Below, one piece after another: positions 26,795 to 35,689 of a stretch of 64,000 nt of DNA. The notes beneath the pieces were generated by a model. It worked only from the letters and a program-made list of their open reading frames with translations, was not told where the DNA came from and did no database searches. Made by a program: the position numbers and the translations under genes. Source of the stretch: Symbiodinium natans (Eukaryota > Sar > Dinophyceae > Suessiales > Symbiodiniaceae); the NCBI GenBank assembly GCA_905221605.1, contig CAJNDS010002257.1, forward strand, positions 529,422 to 593,421. Direction: 5' to 3'. Within the stretch, counting starts at the first letter, position 1. Each line of letters begins with the position of its first letter.

Positions 26795-26803
26795 GAGGAG
26801 GGG
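26795..26803 (+). other. Copia-1 polypurine tract
   Basis: GAGGAGGGG lies directly before the 3' LTR, the position of the plus-strand primer of LTR elements. Confidence 0.7.
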
Positions 26804-26938
26804 TGATCGTGTTTCGAGGTGCTACGGCCAAATGGCCCATGCACAAGGATGACACGCACAACTCGAGATATCTTGGCAGCATGAGTGGCCCAAACCTGTT
26901 CTGTGAGAATGTAGGCCCCTAGCCATAATATTTCACTA
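26804..26938 (+). repeat. Copia-1 3' LTR
   Basis: 135 bases, TGATCG to TTTCACTA, with no difference seen from the 5' LTR. It is followed by AGGGG, which also precedes the 5' LTR. Confidence 0.92.
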
Positions 26939-26943
26939 AGGGG

Positions 26944-27341
26944 GGGGTCTATATTAGGGGCAGGGGATTGCCTATTCCCGGATTCCCTAACGGTAAGACA
27001 ACCAGCTAACGGCCAGTGACGGCTCGCGTTGGAACATGCCGTAACTAAGCTTTGGAAGAGCATGGCTATTGTGCACACCACAGCTGCTCCCTAAACCCTA
27101 TGATGAAAGGTGTGGAATGAGACGCGCCCTGTGGCTTTGGCCATGTTGGTTCCAGGACATGCCGTAGGCATCGGAACACAAGCAGAAGCAGCACAAGACA
27201 TGCAGGCAACAGGTCGCATGTGACTCTCTGTGTGCTTTGTGGTCGTGTGGTCGCCTTCTGTGGTAGAGGTAGGACCGCCTGACTGGCCGATGGACTTCGG
27301 TGCTGCAGTGTGAGGAAAAGTGAGCCTCTGGTGGTGCAGCT
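26944..27341. other. Stretch between copia-1 and copia-2
   Basis: No gene supported. It begins with a G run in the copia-1 target site. If copia-1 is removed, this joins the sequence ending at 4213. I could not find an LTR for copia-2 here. Confidence 0.4.
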
Positions 27342-28360
27342 GTGTTCGTACAAGGAGTACAAGCCGAGCCACCGACACAGACAAGACACCAAGCGCCAGG
27401 TGTCCCGGGCGAGCTATCCATCAGTGTGAAAGGGTTGTCAAGCTCCAGTGAGCGCACCTGCTTTGCTCTCGTTGATGGGGGTTCCACAAATGGACTGCGA
27501 AATGAAGCCTGGAAAGGTGAGGCTAAAACCCTCAGCCAGGTGAAAGTGTCGTTGGCCGTTGGTCACACCACGTTGGGCATGACAGATGCTGGAGTTCTGG
27601 TGTCGCCTACGCCTACTCAAGTCATTCTTCCAATGCGCTACTTGCATGAGCTTGGGTATGGCATGAGTTGGCAGAAGGATGGGTGCCGCATCTGGAAGGG
27701 CGGTGAAAGCCTCAAAGTGAAGTTAGAAGATGGGTGCCCCACCATCGCTGAGAAGCGGGCCCTGCAGTTGATGTGTGAGTTTGAGCAGCAGGCCAAAACT
27801 AAGGCCTTGCGTTTGCGGTCCTTGAAAGCCGTGTTGAACCAGGCCCCAGTTGAGAACCCTGTGGAGTGGTTGAGAGAGCGTGTGTCCCAGTGGAAGAAGG
27901 GAGCAGATCTGCCGGTGGAGGACTTGGTGAGATTCTTGCGTAGTTGGGCGCCGGACATTCCTGAACAAGTGGTGTTGTCGTCGGTTGCCGCGCTGGATCC
28001 TGAAGGCCTCAAGACTCCCTGGAACCGAAGAGCCAGGAGGTCGCATGCTCAAGGGAAGCTCTTGATCCACTTGTTCAGCGGTGTCCAAAAGGATACCAAG
28101 CAGGCGTGGGGTGGACGCACGGTTCTGAGTGTTGAAAAGGAGGCAGGCCAAGACTTCCGAAAGCCAGGTGTGCTGGGATACTTGTATGCCCTAGCCGCTG
28201 GAGGAAAGGTTGATGGGATTGCTGGCGGTCCTCCGTGCAAAACATTTTCCAGGCTCAGGTCCGAAACCGACGAAGGCCCCAGACCTTTGAGGGAGGCAGG
28301 TGGAGCTGAACTATGGGGTAGGAGAGACTTGAGTGAATGTGAAGCGGAGTGTGTGTTCTT
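27342..28360 (+). pseudogene. Copia-2 protease and methyltransferase-like module
   Basis: CFALVDGGSTNGLRNEAW has the form of a retroelement aspartic protease active site (Asp45, DGG in place of DSG). Residues about 238-330 look like a C5-cytosine methyltransferase-type module: LLIHLFSGVQ (motif I-like, about 240-249) and IAGGPPCKTFSRLRSE (Cys299), close to the GGPPCQxFS signature of C5 methyltransferases; it is the best preserved such motif in the window. Only motifs I and IV can be seen, so the target-recognition part is unknown. The frame runs to 28568, but sense is lost near 28350 and continues one frame over at EDNCLLVQTALLVMLAHV. Confidence 0.7.
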
Positions 28361-29225
28361 GAAGACAACTGTTTGCTGGTGCAAACCGCGCTTCTTGTCA
28401 TGTTGGCACATGTCAGCAACGGAGAGAGTGTGTCAGATGAGAGCCGTGAGGGATCGGTTTTCGTGGGGTTGGAGCACCCAAGAGATCCTGATGAGTACCT
28501 TGGGGATGAGATTGCCAGGCCATCAGTGTGGAAGCTTCCCATGTGGCAGGCTCTTCAAAGAACCTTAGGGCTCAGAAAGGCGATGTTTGATCAAGGAGCA
28601 CTTGGTCATGAGGCGGTGAAACCCACGTGCGTTCTTACGGGCTCTTGGAAGTTATACTCCTTTCTCCATGGTAGGCATGTTCCCAAAGACCTGAGATGGC
28701 GGTTAGAGCGACCCGAATCGATTGAGGGTCGGATGAAACAGAGTCGCACGTGGGCCAAGTGGGCCCCAGGCCTAGTTGACGCGATTCGTGAGGCATTCCG
28801 ATGTTGGTCGAAATCGTCGGTCGTCGAGAGGGAGCGTGAGAGTGAAGAGCTTGCTGCTGTGAGAGCGTTGTCAAAGCAGAAGAAAGAAATGTGGCACAAG
28901 CATCTCATGAATGATCATGTTCCTTTTAGACGTGATTGTCCAGTTTGCGTTTCCAGTGCAGCGAGGTCTAAACCGCATAGACGTCAGAGCTGTCCCAAGA
29001 CTCAGGTCCTTAGCATTGATGTTGCAGGCCCATTCGTTTCCGGAGTTGATCTGTTTAAGAACGCTAGCCAGAAGTATGCGCTGGTAGCGTGCTTGACGGT
29101 TCCGGGGGGTGATGCGCAGGGAGACGGGGGCACGAATGCTCATGATGCTCGCAAGTCGGATTTGGGACCGCTGCTTGAAGCGGAAGGTCTGGAAAGTCCG
29201 GGCCCAGATTGCAATCCCGGGGAGA
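28349..29225 (+). pseudogene. Copia-2 methyltransferase-like C-terminus and start of integrase
   Basis: Second frame piece. The first 200 residues continue the methyltransferase-like region and a basic linker. WHKHLMNDHVPFRRDCPVC is the HHCC-type zinc-binding region of integrase, and VLSIDVAGPFVSGVDLF holds the first catalytic Asp (codon at 29018-29020). A frameshift near 29220 moves the reading to the next frame, where DKGDEDDISRLTVRDLFGD follows. Confidence 0.8.
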
Positions 29226-31986
29226 TAAGGGTGACGAGGATGATATCAGTCGCCTCACTGTGAGAGACCTGTTTGGGGATGAAGAAGAAGAAGAGGTTGA
29301 GGATCAGCACGCTGCTGCTGCCCGTGAGGGCGAGCCGGAGGATGAGGCTGAGGGGAGAGAGAGAGAAGAGGAGCCGAAAGAAGATGAGGGCTACCTGAAA
29401 GAACCCCTTGAGTCCCTTCCGGTTAGAACCCTGAAATTTGCCATTCCCATGAAAAGTCGCAAGCATGAAGAGGTCAGGTATCATCTCATGTCCTTAGTAG
29501 CTCGGTTGAAAGCGTTAGGGTTGCATGTTGCACGACTGCACAGTGACAGGGCGCGGGAGCTGATTTCACCGAAGCTGAAAACCTTTTTGTATGAGCAAGC
29601 CATTGATGTTTCACATACTAGTGGGGAGTCGCCGCAGCAAAACGGTAGAGCTGAGAGTGCCGTCGGTTGGGCGAAGTCTAGGACCCGGGCGCTGCTGCAC
29701 GCAGCGGGGCTGGAGTGTAAGTACTGGCCGCTGGCCATGCGACACGCCGCAGAGCGGGACCTTAGAATGCAACTCGCTAGTATGGGAACGCCCCAACAAT
29801 CTCTTCTTCCATGGGCTACAATTGTTCAAGCCAAGGTCCGTAGCTGGAAAGCGGCGGAAGCACCCGGAAGAAAACCAGTGTGGGCAGCAAAAACAGTCGA
29901 GGGTCGGGCCCTTGGAATCGCTCCAAGCACTAGTGACGGGTATGTTGTGTTACTCCCGGATGGGTCGTTGGTCGTCGCTGGGACGGTGTTTCCGATGATT
30001 GAGCCAGGGAGTGATGCGCCGCCAAAGCCCAAAAATAGGCTGAAAGACAAAACGCCCTTGGACCAAATCAGCCTGAGAAAAACTTGGGTGTCAGCTACCT
30101 ACGGTGCAGGTAGGGGGGAGTCCCAGAAACAAAACGAATCCCAGGAACAAAACGAAGCTTCAATCGAAGCAGACTCTGATGCAGCAGACCTGCCGCATCA
30201 GCATGGGCGTGCAGTGTGTCATGTCCATGTCGAGGAAGAGTGGGATGAACGCGTCGCCGTCGGGTTGGTGGAGGAGTTAGCTGAGGTTGGGCTCCCAGCC
30301 AAAAGGCCTGATGGAAAGCGGGGTTCAATCGAAGGTTCCTATACCGTGCTCGGTATGTTTGCCCACGGTGGAGTAGTAGGGATTACTAGCCTTACGAAAC
30401 GTGTTCCCAATTTGGTGCGTCTTCTGACTTGGTATGTGAACCTTCATTTCCCTGGAGAGACATTCACATCAATCGTGCTGAGCTTTGGAGTGACTATGCC
30501 GATGCATCAGGACAAGTTCAACTTGGCAGGTTCCCAGAACTTGGTGTTGAGGCTCAGTGAAAAGAGGCCCGATGATGGAGTGGGGGTGGAGTGTAAGGAC
30601 GGGGGAGAGCTGATTGGAAAAGAGTGGGAGTTGGATGGGAGAAAAGGCCAAATCCTGGAAATCCCGCATGAAGGTTTGAAGCTCAACCCTAGGGTCCGGC
30701 ATGCAACTTCTCCACTGGCGCCACGAGAAGGTCGCAAACTGCTGGTTGGATACACTCTCACAGCACATCACAAACTCAGTGAGGCACAAAGGAGCGAGCT
30801 GACTGACTTCGGGTTCGTGCTACCTGAACTCCAGAAGTGTTCCCTGAAGAGTGCGAGCGTGAGTGGTGTGAGTGAAGATGTGTCGGTGGAATTGCCTAAG
30901 CCACTGGTAGGAGAAGGGTTCTTTGAGGAAGTCGTGCAAAAGCATCGGAGACTGTCTCAAACCTTGTTGGAGTGGAAGAGAGACATCCTTCCAGTGGGAG
31001 CTGGGGAGGTGGATCAAACAGTCCTTCGGGTGTGTAGTGATGTGATGCAGACGCTGGCAGAGCTAGAGGAGCTCGCGTGCAGCTTACAGCCCGAGCAGGA
31101 AAAAACCACCACTGGCCTGTTTCTCAAATCCCTTGGCGAGGTTACGTACTTGGATGGGGAGCCCCCGGATCCCTCAGAAGCCTTTCTTCAAACCCGGATT
31201 GTTTCCCAAAGTGAGGTTTTTGATGAGCTTGATCTTTGGTTGGAAGCCATTAAGAGCGAGTACCGGTCACTGACAGAAGAAAGTTGCGCCGTTGAGCCAA
31301 CGACTGCGGAAGCAGTAGAGAAGCTTGTCAAAGATGGTCTTGTTGATCAAGTTCTTCCGGTTAAGCCCGTTATGGTGCGAAAGCAGGGCAGCGGAAAACG
31401 AAAGGTTCGTTTGTGTGTGGCTGGCAACTACGAGAAGAAGGACGGTGAAGAAGAGGTGTTTGCTGGAGGCGTTGACGCCGTCACCGTTCGTTGCACATTG
31501 AAGTTGAGCGCCGTGAATGTTTGGAAGAACCCCGTTGGGGATATCAAAGCAGCTTTTCTCAATGCGCCTATTCCCGAAACCCCCAATCAAAAACTCATTG
31601 TGTGCAAACCTCCGACGTTGCTAGTTAGAGCTGGCCTTGGGAGTCCTGACGAGCGCTGGATAGTTAGAAAAGGGTTGTACGGACTGAGGCGTTCACCCAG
31701 ATGGTGGGGAACACACCGTGACAGCACGTTGAGACAAGTCAAGTTGAAAGTTGGTTCCCAGGACGTTTGGCTGAAGCAAAGCCAGGCCGATCCCAACATG
31801 TGGTTGGTGTTCGCAGGAAAGCCGTGTCCGCAGAGTTGCGGCCCGCAAGGGCGCGCCGGTCATGAGGAAACGTTGGTGCATGATGGCGCTCCTTGCGGTG
31901 TCCTTCTGTGCTATGTTGACGACATCCTTTTGACTGGCCCGGATCTGTTGGTCGACGCGCTGAAAGAGCACATCTCCTCGTTGTGA
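29209..31986 (+). CDS. Copia-2 pol: integrase core, dioxygenase-like domain, reverse transcriptase
   Basis: 925 residues in one frame. The N-terminal 50 residues are very acidic. Integrase: VARLHSDRARELISPK (Asp113) and ESPQQNGRAESAVGWA (Glu149), a 35-residue spacing, ending CKYWPLAMRHA. Residues about 380-530 carry a 2-oxoglutarate/Fe(II) dioxygenase pattern: VTMPMHQDKFNLAGSQNLVL (His433, Asp435) and NPRVRHATSPLAP (His498) before KLLVGYTL. RT follows: VGDIKAAFLNAPIPETP (Asp778), KGLYGLRRSPRWWGTHRD, and LLCYVDDILLTGPDLL with Asp904-Asp905. It stops 28 residues after the active site; the thumb and RNase H are missing and lie inverted downstream. Confidence 0.88.
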   Translation: MQSRGDKGDEDDISRLTVRDLFGDEEEEEVEDQHAAAAREGEPEDEAEGREREEEPKEDEGYLKEPLESLPVRTLKFAIPMKSRKHEEVRYHLMSLVARLKALGLHVARLHSDRARELISPKLKTFLYEQAIDVSHTSGESPQQNGRAESAVGWAKSRTRALLHAAGLECKYWPLAMRHAAERDLRMQLASMGTPQQSLLPWATIVQAKVRSWKAAEAPGRKPVWAAKTVEGRALGIAPSTSDGYVVLLPDGSLVVAGTVFPMIEPGSDAPPKPKNRLKDKTPLDQISLRKTWVSATYGAGRGESQKQNESQEQNEASIEADSDAADLPHQHGRAVCHVHVEEEWDERVAVGLVEELAEVGLPAKRPDGKRGSIEGSYTVLGMFAHGGVVGITSLTKRVPNLVRLLTWYVNLHFPGETFTSIVLSFGVTMPMHQDKFNLAGSQNLVLRLSEKRPDDGVGVECKDGGELIGKEWELDGRKGQILEIPHEGLKLNPRVRHATSPLAPREGRKLLVGYTLTAHHKLSEAQRSELTDFGFVLPELQKCSLKSASVSGVSEDVSVELPKPLVGEGFFEEVVQKHRRLSQTLLEWKRDILPVGAGEVDQTVLRVCSDVMQTLAELEELACSLQPEQEKTTTGLFLKSLGEVTYLDGEPPDPSEAFLQTRIVSQSEVFDELDLWLEAIKSEYRSLTEESCAVEPTTAEAVEKLVKDGLVDQVLPVKPVMVRKQGSGKRKVRLCVAGNYEKKDGEEEVFAGGVDAVTVRCTLKLSAVNVWKNPVGDIKAAFLNAPIPETPNQKLIVCKPPTLLVRAGLGSPDERWIVRKGLYGLRRSPRWWGTHRDSTLRQVKLKVGSQDVWLKQSQADPNMWLVFAGKPCPQSCGPQGRAGHEETLVHDGAPCGVLLCYVDDILLTGPDLLVDALKEHISSL

Positions 31987-33198
31987 ACCATGGGACGATG
32001 GGATGACGTAGTGCCTGGTGGTCACTCCCCCTTTCGGCCTTGTCAAAACTGTCTCGGCTCTCGAAGCAAAAGGTTTTGGACTACAGAGTCCTTAAACAAG
32101 TCTGTTGTTGACTCATGTTGACTCAAGGCTCTACGTGTTCAGAGGGAGATGCCGGATCTTTCAACGGCATACCCTCGCGGGCTGCGATAGGTCAAAATGC
32201 AGCCTCTAACGTTTCCTTCTCCTGAGCGGGTGGTCTTCGGAGACCTCAGCGGGCCTCAAGAGGAAAACAGTTTGACCTCGCCACGCCCTCTTTAAGGAAG
32301 CCCTTGGGTGAGGGATGCTCGACATGTCGTCCCTCACTCTAGTTTGTGAGTGGTCTTCAAACATAGCATAGGTGATTCTAGTTCCTAGCACTCTGCTGAC
32401 GGGAATTGGGGCATCCACAAACAACGGTGCATACATCAACTTGCGTGGTTCAATATGATGGCGTGTCAACGTGAGCATCTCTTCGTCGAGAGTCCAGTAG
32501 TCTTCCGGCTTGGGCTCGCGCTCAGCAACTAAGGCTCTCGCCAGCTTCTTCACCTTCACTACGGCCTTTTTAGACGCAAACTTGGCTAGCTCCCACATCA
32601 TGACAACGACCACCAAGATCAACGCCATCATCCAGAGACCACCAAGTCAACCAAAATCGGCAGAACGCTCTCACCGATTTGCACGCCAGCAAGACATGCG
32701 ATCAGCTCAGCTTCCGCACTGGACAGGGCTGTTAGCGCCTGTCTTGAGCACTCCCATGCCACAACGGAACCATGCCAAAACGCCAACATGCACTGCTGAC
32801 TCCTGGACCCACCCGGCGCCATGAGACGCATCAGTTTCGATCCTAAGACCGTCCAATGACTGAGGAAAAGGCAACTGCCCTTCAACACCCCATGTCTCAG
32901 TCGTGGTGGAGTAACTCAAACCCAAGTCAGCTGTTCTAAGCAAGTAGGCCAAAACAACATGGCAACCCTTCAGCACTGCTTTCGGAGCCTTCGACGCGCA
33001 CGAGCTCAACCGTTGAACAGCAAATGCAATGTCCGGACGTGTGCGACACACCAACCAGTTGAGCGCACCGAGGACCTTCTGCGCAGCACGAACATCCTGC
33101 AACTCAGGGCTTTCCTCATCGGAAGGCTCAGTCCACCCATGAGTGGGAGTTGGCAAGGTTTCAGTCACTTTCGCACACGCTTTTCACATAGTCCTCTT
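31987..33198 (-). pseudogene. Copia-type RNase H and C-terminal region on the minus strand (inverted 3' part)
   Basis: Minus-strand reading from 33198: EQEDYVKSVCES, a frameshift near 33170, then AAQKVLGALNWLVCRTRPDI and FAVQRLSSCASKAPKAVL (RT connection), LDGLRIETDASHGAG (RNase H Asp), another frameshift near 32815, and SRQALTALSSAEAELIACLA (catalytic Glu). A separate piece at 32631-32206 starts with a hydrophobic segment (MALILVVVVMMWELAKF) followed by a basic region, perhaps the C-terminal end of the polyprotein. Bases 32205-31987 look like 3' untranslated sequence. These are just the parts missing from copia-2, in reverse orientation. Confidence 0.75.
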
Positions 33199-33320
33199 GC
33201 TCTTTAGTTACAGGATTGCAGACCAGAGCATGAGGAAAAGTCTTGCGTGCTGTGAAGTGTCTGCCTTGCCAGCCCATAGTCCCTCAACTGACGTTGTGAG
33301 GCCTGCGTATGCAAACGTAG
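33199..33320 (-). repeat. 122-bp repeat, copy 2 (inverted relative to 4021-4142)
   Basis: Reverse complement of 4021-4142 with one visible mismatch. It abuts the inverted copia-2 tail and marks the right edge of the retroelement cluster. Confidence 0.85.
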
Positions 33321-33734
33321 TTACATTATAGTCTATGGGTGGGTATTGAGTAGTTATATCCCTGAGCTGAAACCACAGCCCAAGGGACCTTAATCCTAAA
33401 CCGGATCCCCAGCCCAGCAGGAAGGAAGAAAGCCCTCCCCCCCCCGCCATGATGGGGCTTCGGGTTGAGGATCTACCAGGGGGGGGGGGTTGAGGGTTTG
33501 AGGGATTGGGGTTTATGGTGAAGTTTGATTTGGGGGAGGTGAAGGGCTTAGGGAAGCCAATGGGTTGCTGTTGCATGGGGACTTCGCCCCCCCCCGAAAC
33601 ACCTTTTAAGCACCCCACCCCCCTCCCCCCCCCGAACTTCCCCCTCCCCTAAACCGCTAAAGATTCCCATCAAAAGGGCTCCTGGACTTCTGCTCCCTGG
33701 CCTCTGGGCGGCCTCCCCTGAGCTCGCGAAGCTT

Positions 33735-33801
33735 AGCTTCCTCAGCTTGTGGTGGCCTGGGAAATCTCAGCTTCCTCAGCTTGTGGTGGCCTGGGAAATC
33801 T
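33735..33801. repeat. Tandem duplication, 34-bp period, two copies
   Basis: The unit AGCTTCCTCAGCTTGTGGTG followed by GCCTGGGAAATCT occurs twice, 34 bases apart, with no difference seen. Confidence 0.9.
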
Positions 33802-34738
33802 TAAGTTTCCAATTCCCGGAAATGCAGTACCTGGGGGCCCAATTCCTTAGTAGTAGAATAGGTAACCTTTTAACCTTCTTGGCGTAAGGGTATCCCCTTA
33901 GAATCCCAAAGGTTAACCTTTAGTTCCGGTACTGGGACAACTAAGATTCCGTTCCTCCGGGTTCTTGGGTTCCCCAACATCCCAACATCCCAGGAGCAAC
34001 TTCTGCTCGGAGGTTGTAAGCATGGCAGCAGAAGCATGACAATGCACTTCGGAAGTTGTGGGCAGGGCTTGAAGTACGATATCCACTCTCAACCCTAAGC
34101 CTTACTTATTTAAATAGCTCTCCATGGATCGAAGGCACTTCGCTTCGGCTCAAACCCTTGGTAGGCCAAAGGGCGTAGTTTGATAAGAAATCCCTGGAAT
34201 TGCGAACTCGAGGATCCTAGAAAGACGAACGGCGTGTTCAGGAGGCCCACGAAGAGTTTAGGGTTTATGGCTTACGGATTTGGGAGCCTAGAGGTTATGG
34301 AGGGGGGCGATGAGAGTTTAGGGTTTAGAACCTGTGTTGTTTGATTCCTGTAGTCTGGTTTTTGTTTCCTGTAGTCTCGTTTGGGGCATTACAAAACTAA
34401 GTTGGAAACTTTTTGTTTGACAAGATCGACCAAAACACAAACGAATGATTTCGAAGGGAGGGGCGGGCGGGGCGGCAGTGAAATTGACACATAAACTTGG
34501 TTTTAAAACTTTAAAAGTGTACTAAGCCCAGGAGATAACAGGGGAACTTTGTTTCTTTTCAGAGATGCAAATCACTCCCACATAAGATTCGAGATCAACT
34601 ATGCTAATTTTGGTTGTAGCAATGGCATCACATGTGGTATTGGGTTGCATCTTTGAAAAGGAACTACAGTGCAGGCTTCGGGTTTTGTGACAGTGTTTTG
34701 TATTCTTCAGCATTTAAAAATTAAAGGTGCCTTTTGGG

Positions 34739-34824
34739 TTTCAAAAATGCACACCAAGCCGTATGTGATACGAATAATAAAATAACTAAGTCAATCACAT
34801 ACGAAGCAGGGTGCATTCTTGAAA
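34739..34824. repeat. Imperfect inverted repeat with 31-bp arms
   Basis: Arms 34739-34769 (TTTCAAAAATGCAC to CGTATGTGAT) and 34794-34824 (ATCACATACG to TTCTTGAAA) are reverse complements apart from a few central bases, around a 24-bp AT-rich loop. A small fold-back or MITE remnant is possible. Confidence 0.7.
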
Positions 34825-35689
34825 TATGAAGTACTTTTGTCACCCTAAACTAAACCCTCCACCCTAAACCTTAAACATACCACCTTAAACCCTGTTCCTA
34901 AAAGCTGCAAGCAAACCCTAAATCCCTAGAAACCCTGGCACCCGAACTAAACCTAAAACCCAAAGTGGGTGCTTGGATTAGTACTTAAGCTAGGGTTTAG
35001 GGTTTGGAGTTTATTTAGGGTTTAGGTTCATGGCCCATGGTGGAATAAACTTGAACAGGTCTACGTTCTAAAAGAGTGCCCCCCGGCACTTAGCGTAGGT
35101 AAGGCCGTCCAAGACCAAGGGTGTCTCTTTGTGTGGGATCCCAAGGAATCTGCACTTGGCATGCTGTCCTGTTGACATTCAGAGCACGCAGCATGCGCCT
35201 ACCGAAACCGGCCGAGGGGTTCGGGGCTGCAGGGGTTGCTGCGTGGGAGACAGTCGGGATTGGCGGTTCTGGGGGCTTTGAAGCTCGAGTTTTTGTGCCT
35301 TCTCTGAAAATGTGCTGAAGCTTACTTGGCGGGCCCGGCTTTGTACAGCTCGGCTTAACCTGCGGGCCCAGGGGCCTTGCCTTTAAACCTCCCCTTGAAG
35401 AAAAGCATCTTAACTACTGGCAGTTGTTTCCCTGTCAGTTTCCGCAAATCGTGGCGTTTTGTTTCATGGCGTTCGCAGTGTGCGTGGTCATTGCACACTT
35501 AGCCCATTTTTGAGTCAAAGGGCTACTCATTCGGCTCAGCACAAGATATCCACAGGTCGCTAGACTGGACTGCACGGGAAGGCCTTCCGAGTTTGCGACT
35601 CTTTCCCAGGATGCTCTAAACCCTTGGTACCCCAATACCCTAAACCATCTAAACCGTTTAGAGTTTTGGCTGAGAGCAACTTTCGCGCC

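Larger units (their letters stand above)
4219..26938 (+). mobile_element. Copia-1: LTR retrotransposon split by nested YR elements
   Basis: Bounded by 135-bp direct LTRs (4219-4353 and 26804-26938) that look identical, flanked by AGGGG on both sides (4214-4218 and 26939-26943), a plausible 5-bp target duplication in a G-rich site. A primer-binding site abuts the 5' LTR and a purine tract abuts the 3' LTR. Without the 15.5-kb insertion of element A the element is about 7.2 kb. Order: gag-protease, then integrase, methyltransferase-like module, RT and RNase H, as in Ty1/copia. Pol is frameshifted near 10190, so this copy is probably defective even apart from the insertion. Confidence 0.92.
27342..33198 (+). 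mobile_element. Copia-2: Ty1/copia-like element with two frameshifts and an inverted 3' part
   Basis: Plus-strand pol pieces from 27342 to 31986 run protease, methyltransferase-like module, integrase, dioxygenase-like module, RT. At 31986 coding stops just after the RT active site, and the missing RNase H and C-terminal parts of a similar element read on the minus strand from 33198 back to about 31987. A local inversion of the 3' part, or two abutting partial copies, would explain this. No gag is present; the gag fragment at 3007-3852 may be its lost 5' part. No LTRs identified. Confidence 0.75.
33321..35689. other. Gene-free stretch with G/C runs and telomere-like relics
   Basis: No gene supported. 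It contains long C and G runs (33437-33640), a tandem duplication (33735-33801), a fold-back (34739-34824), and scattered CCCTAAA and TTTAGGG units (about 34850-35020) that do not form an array. A short plus-strand frame at 35121-35318 has no recognisable content. Confidence 0.5.
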
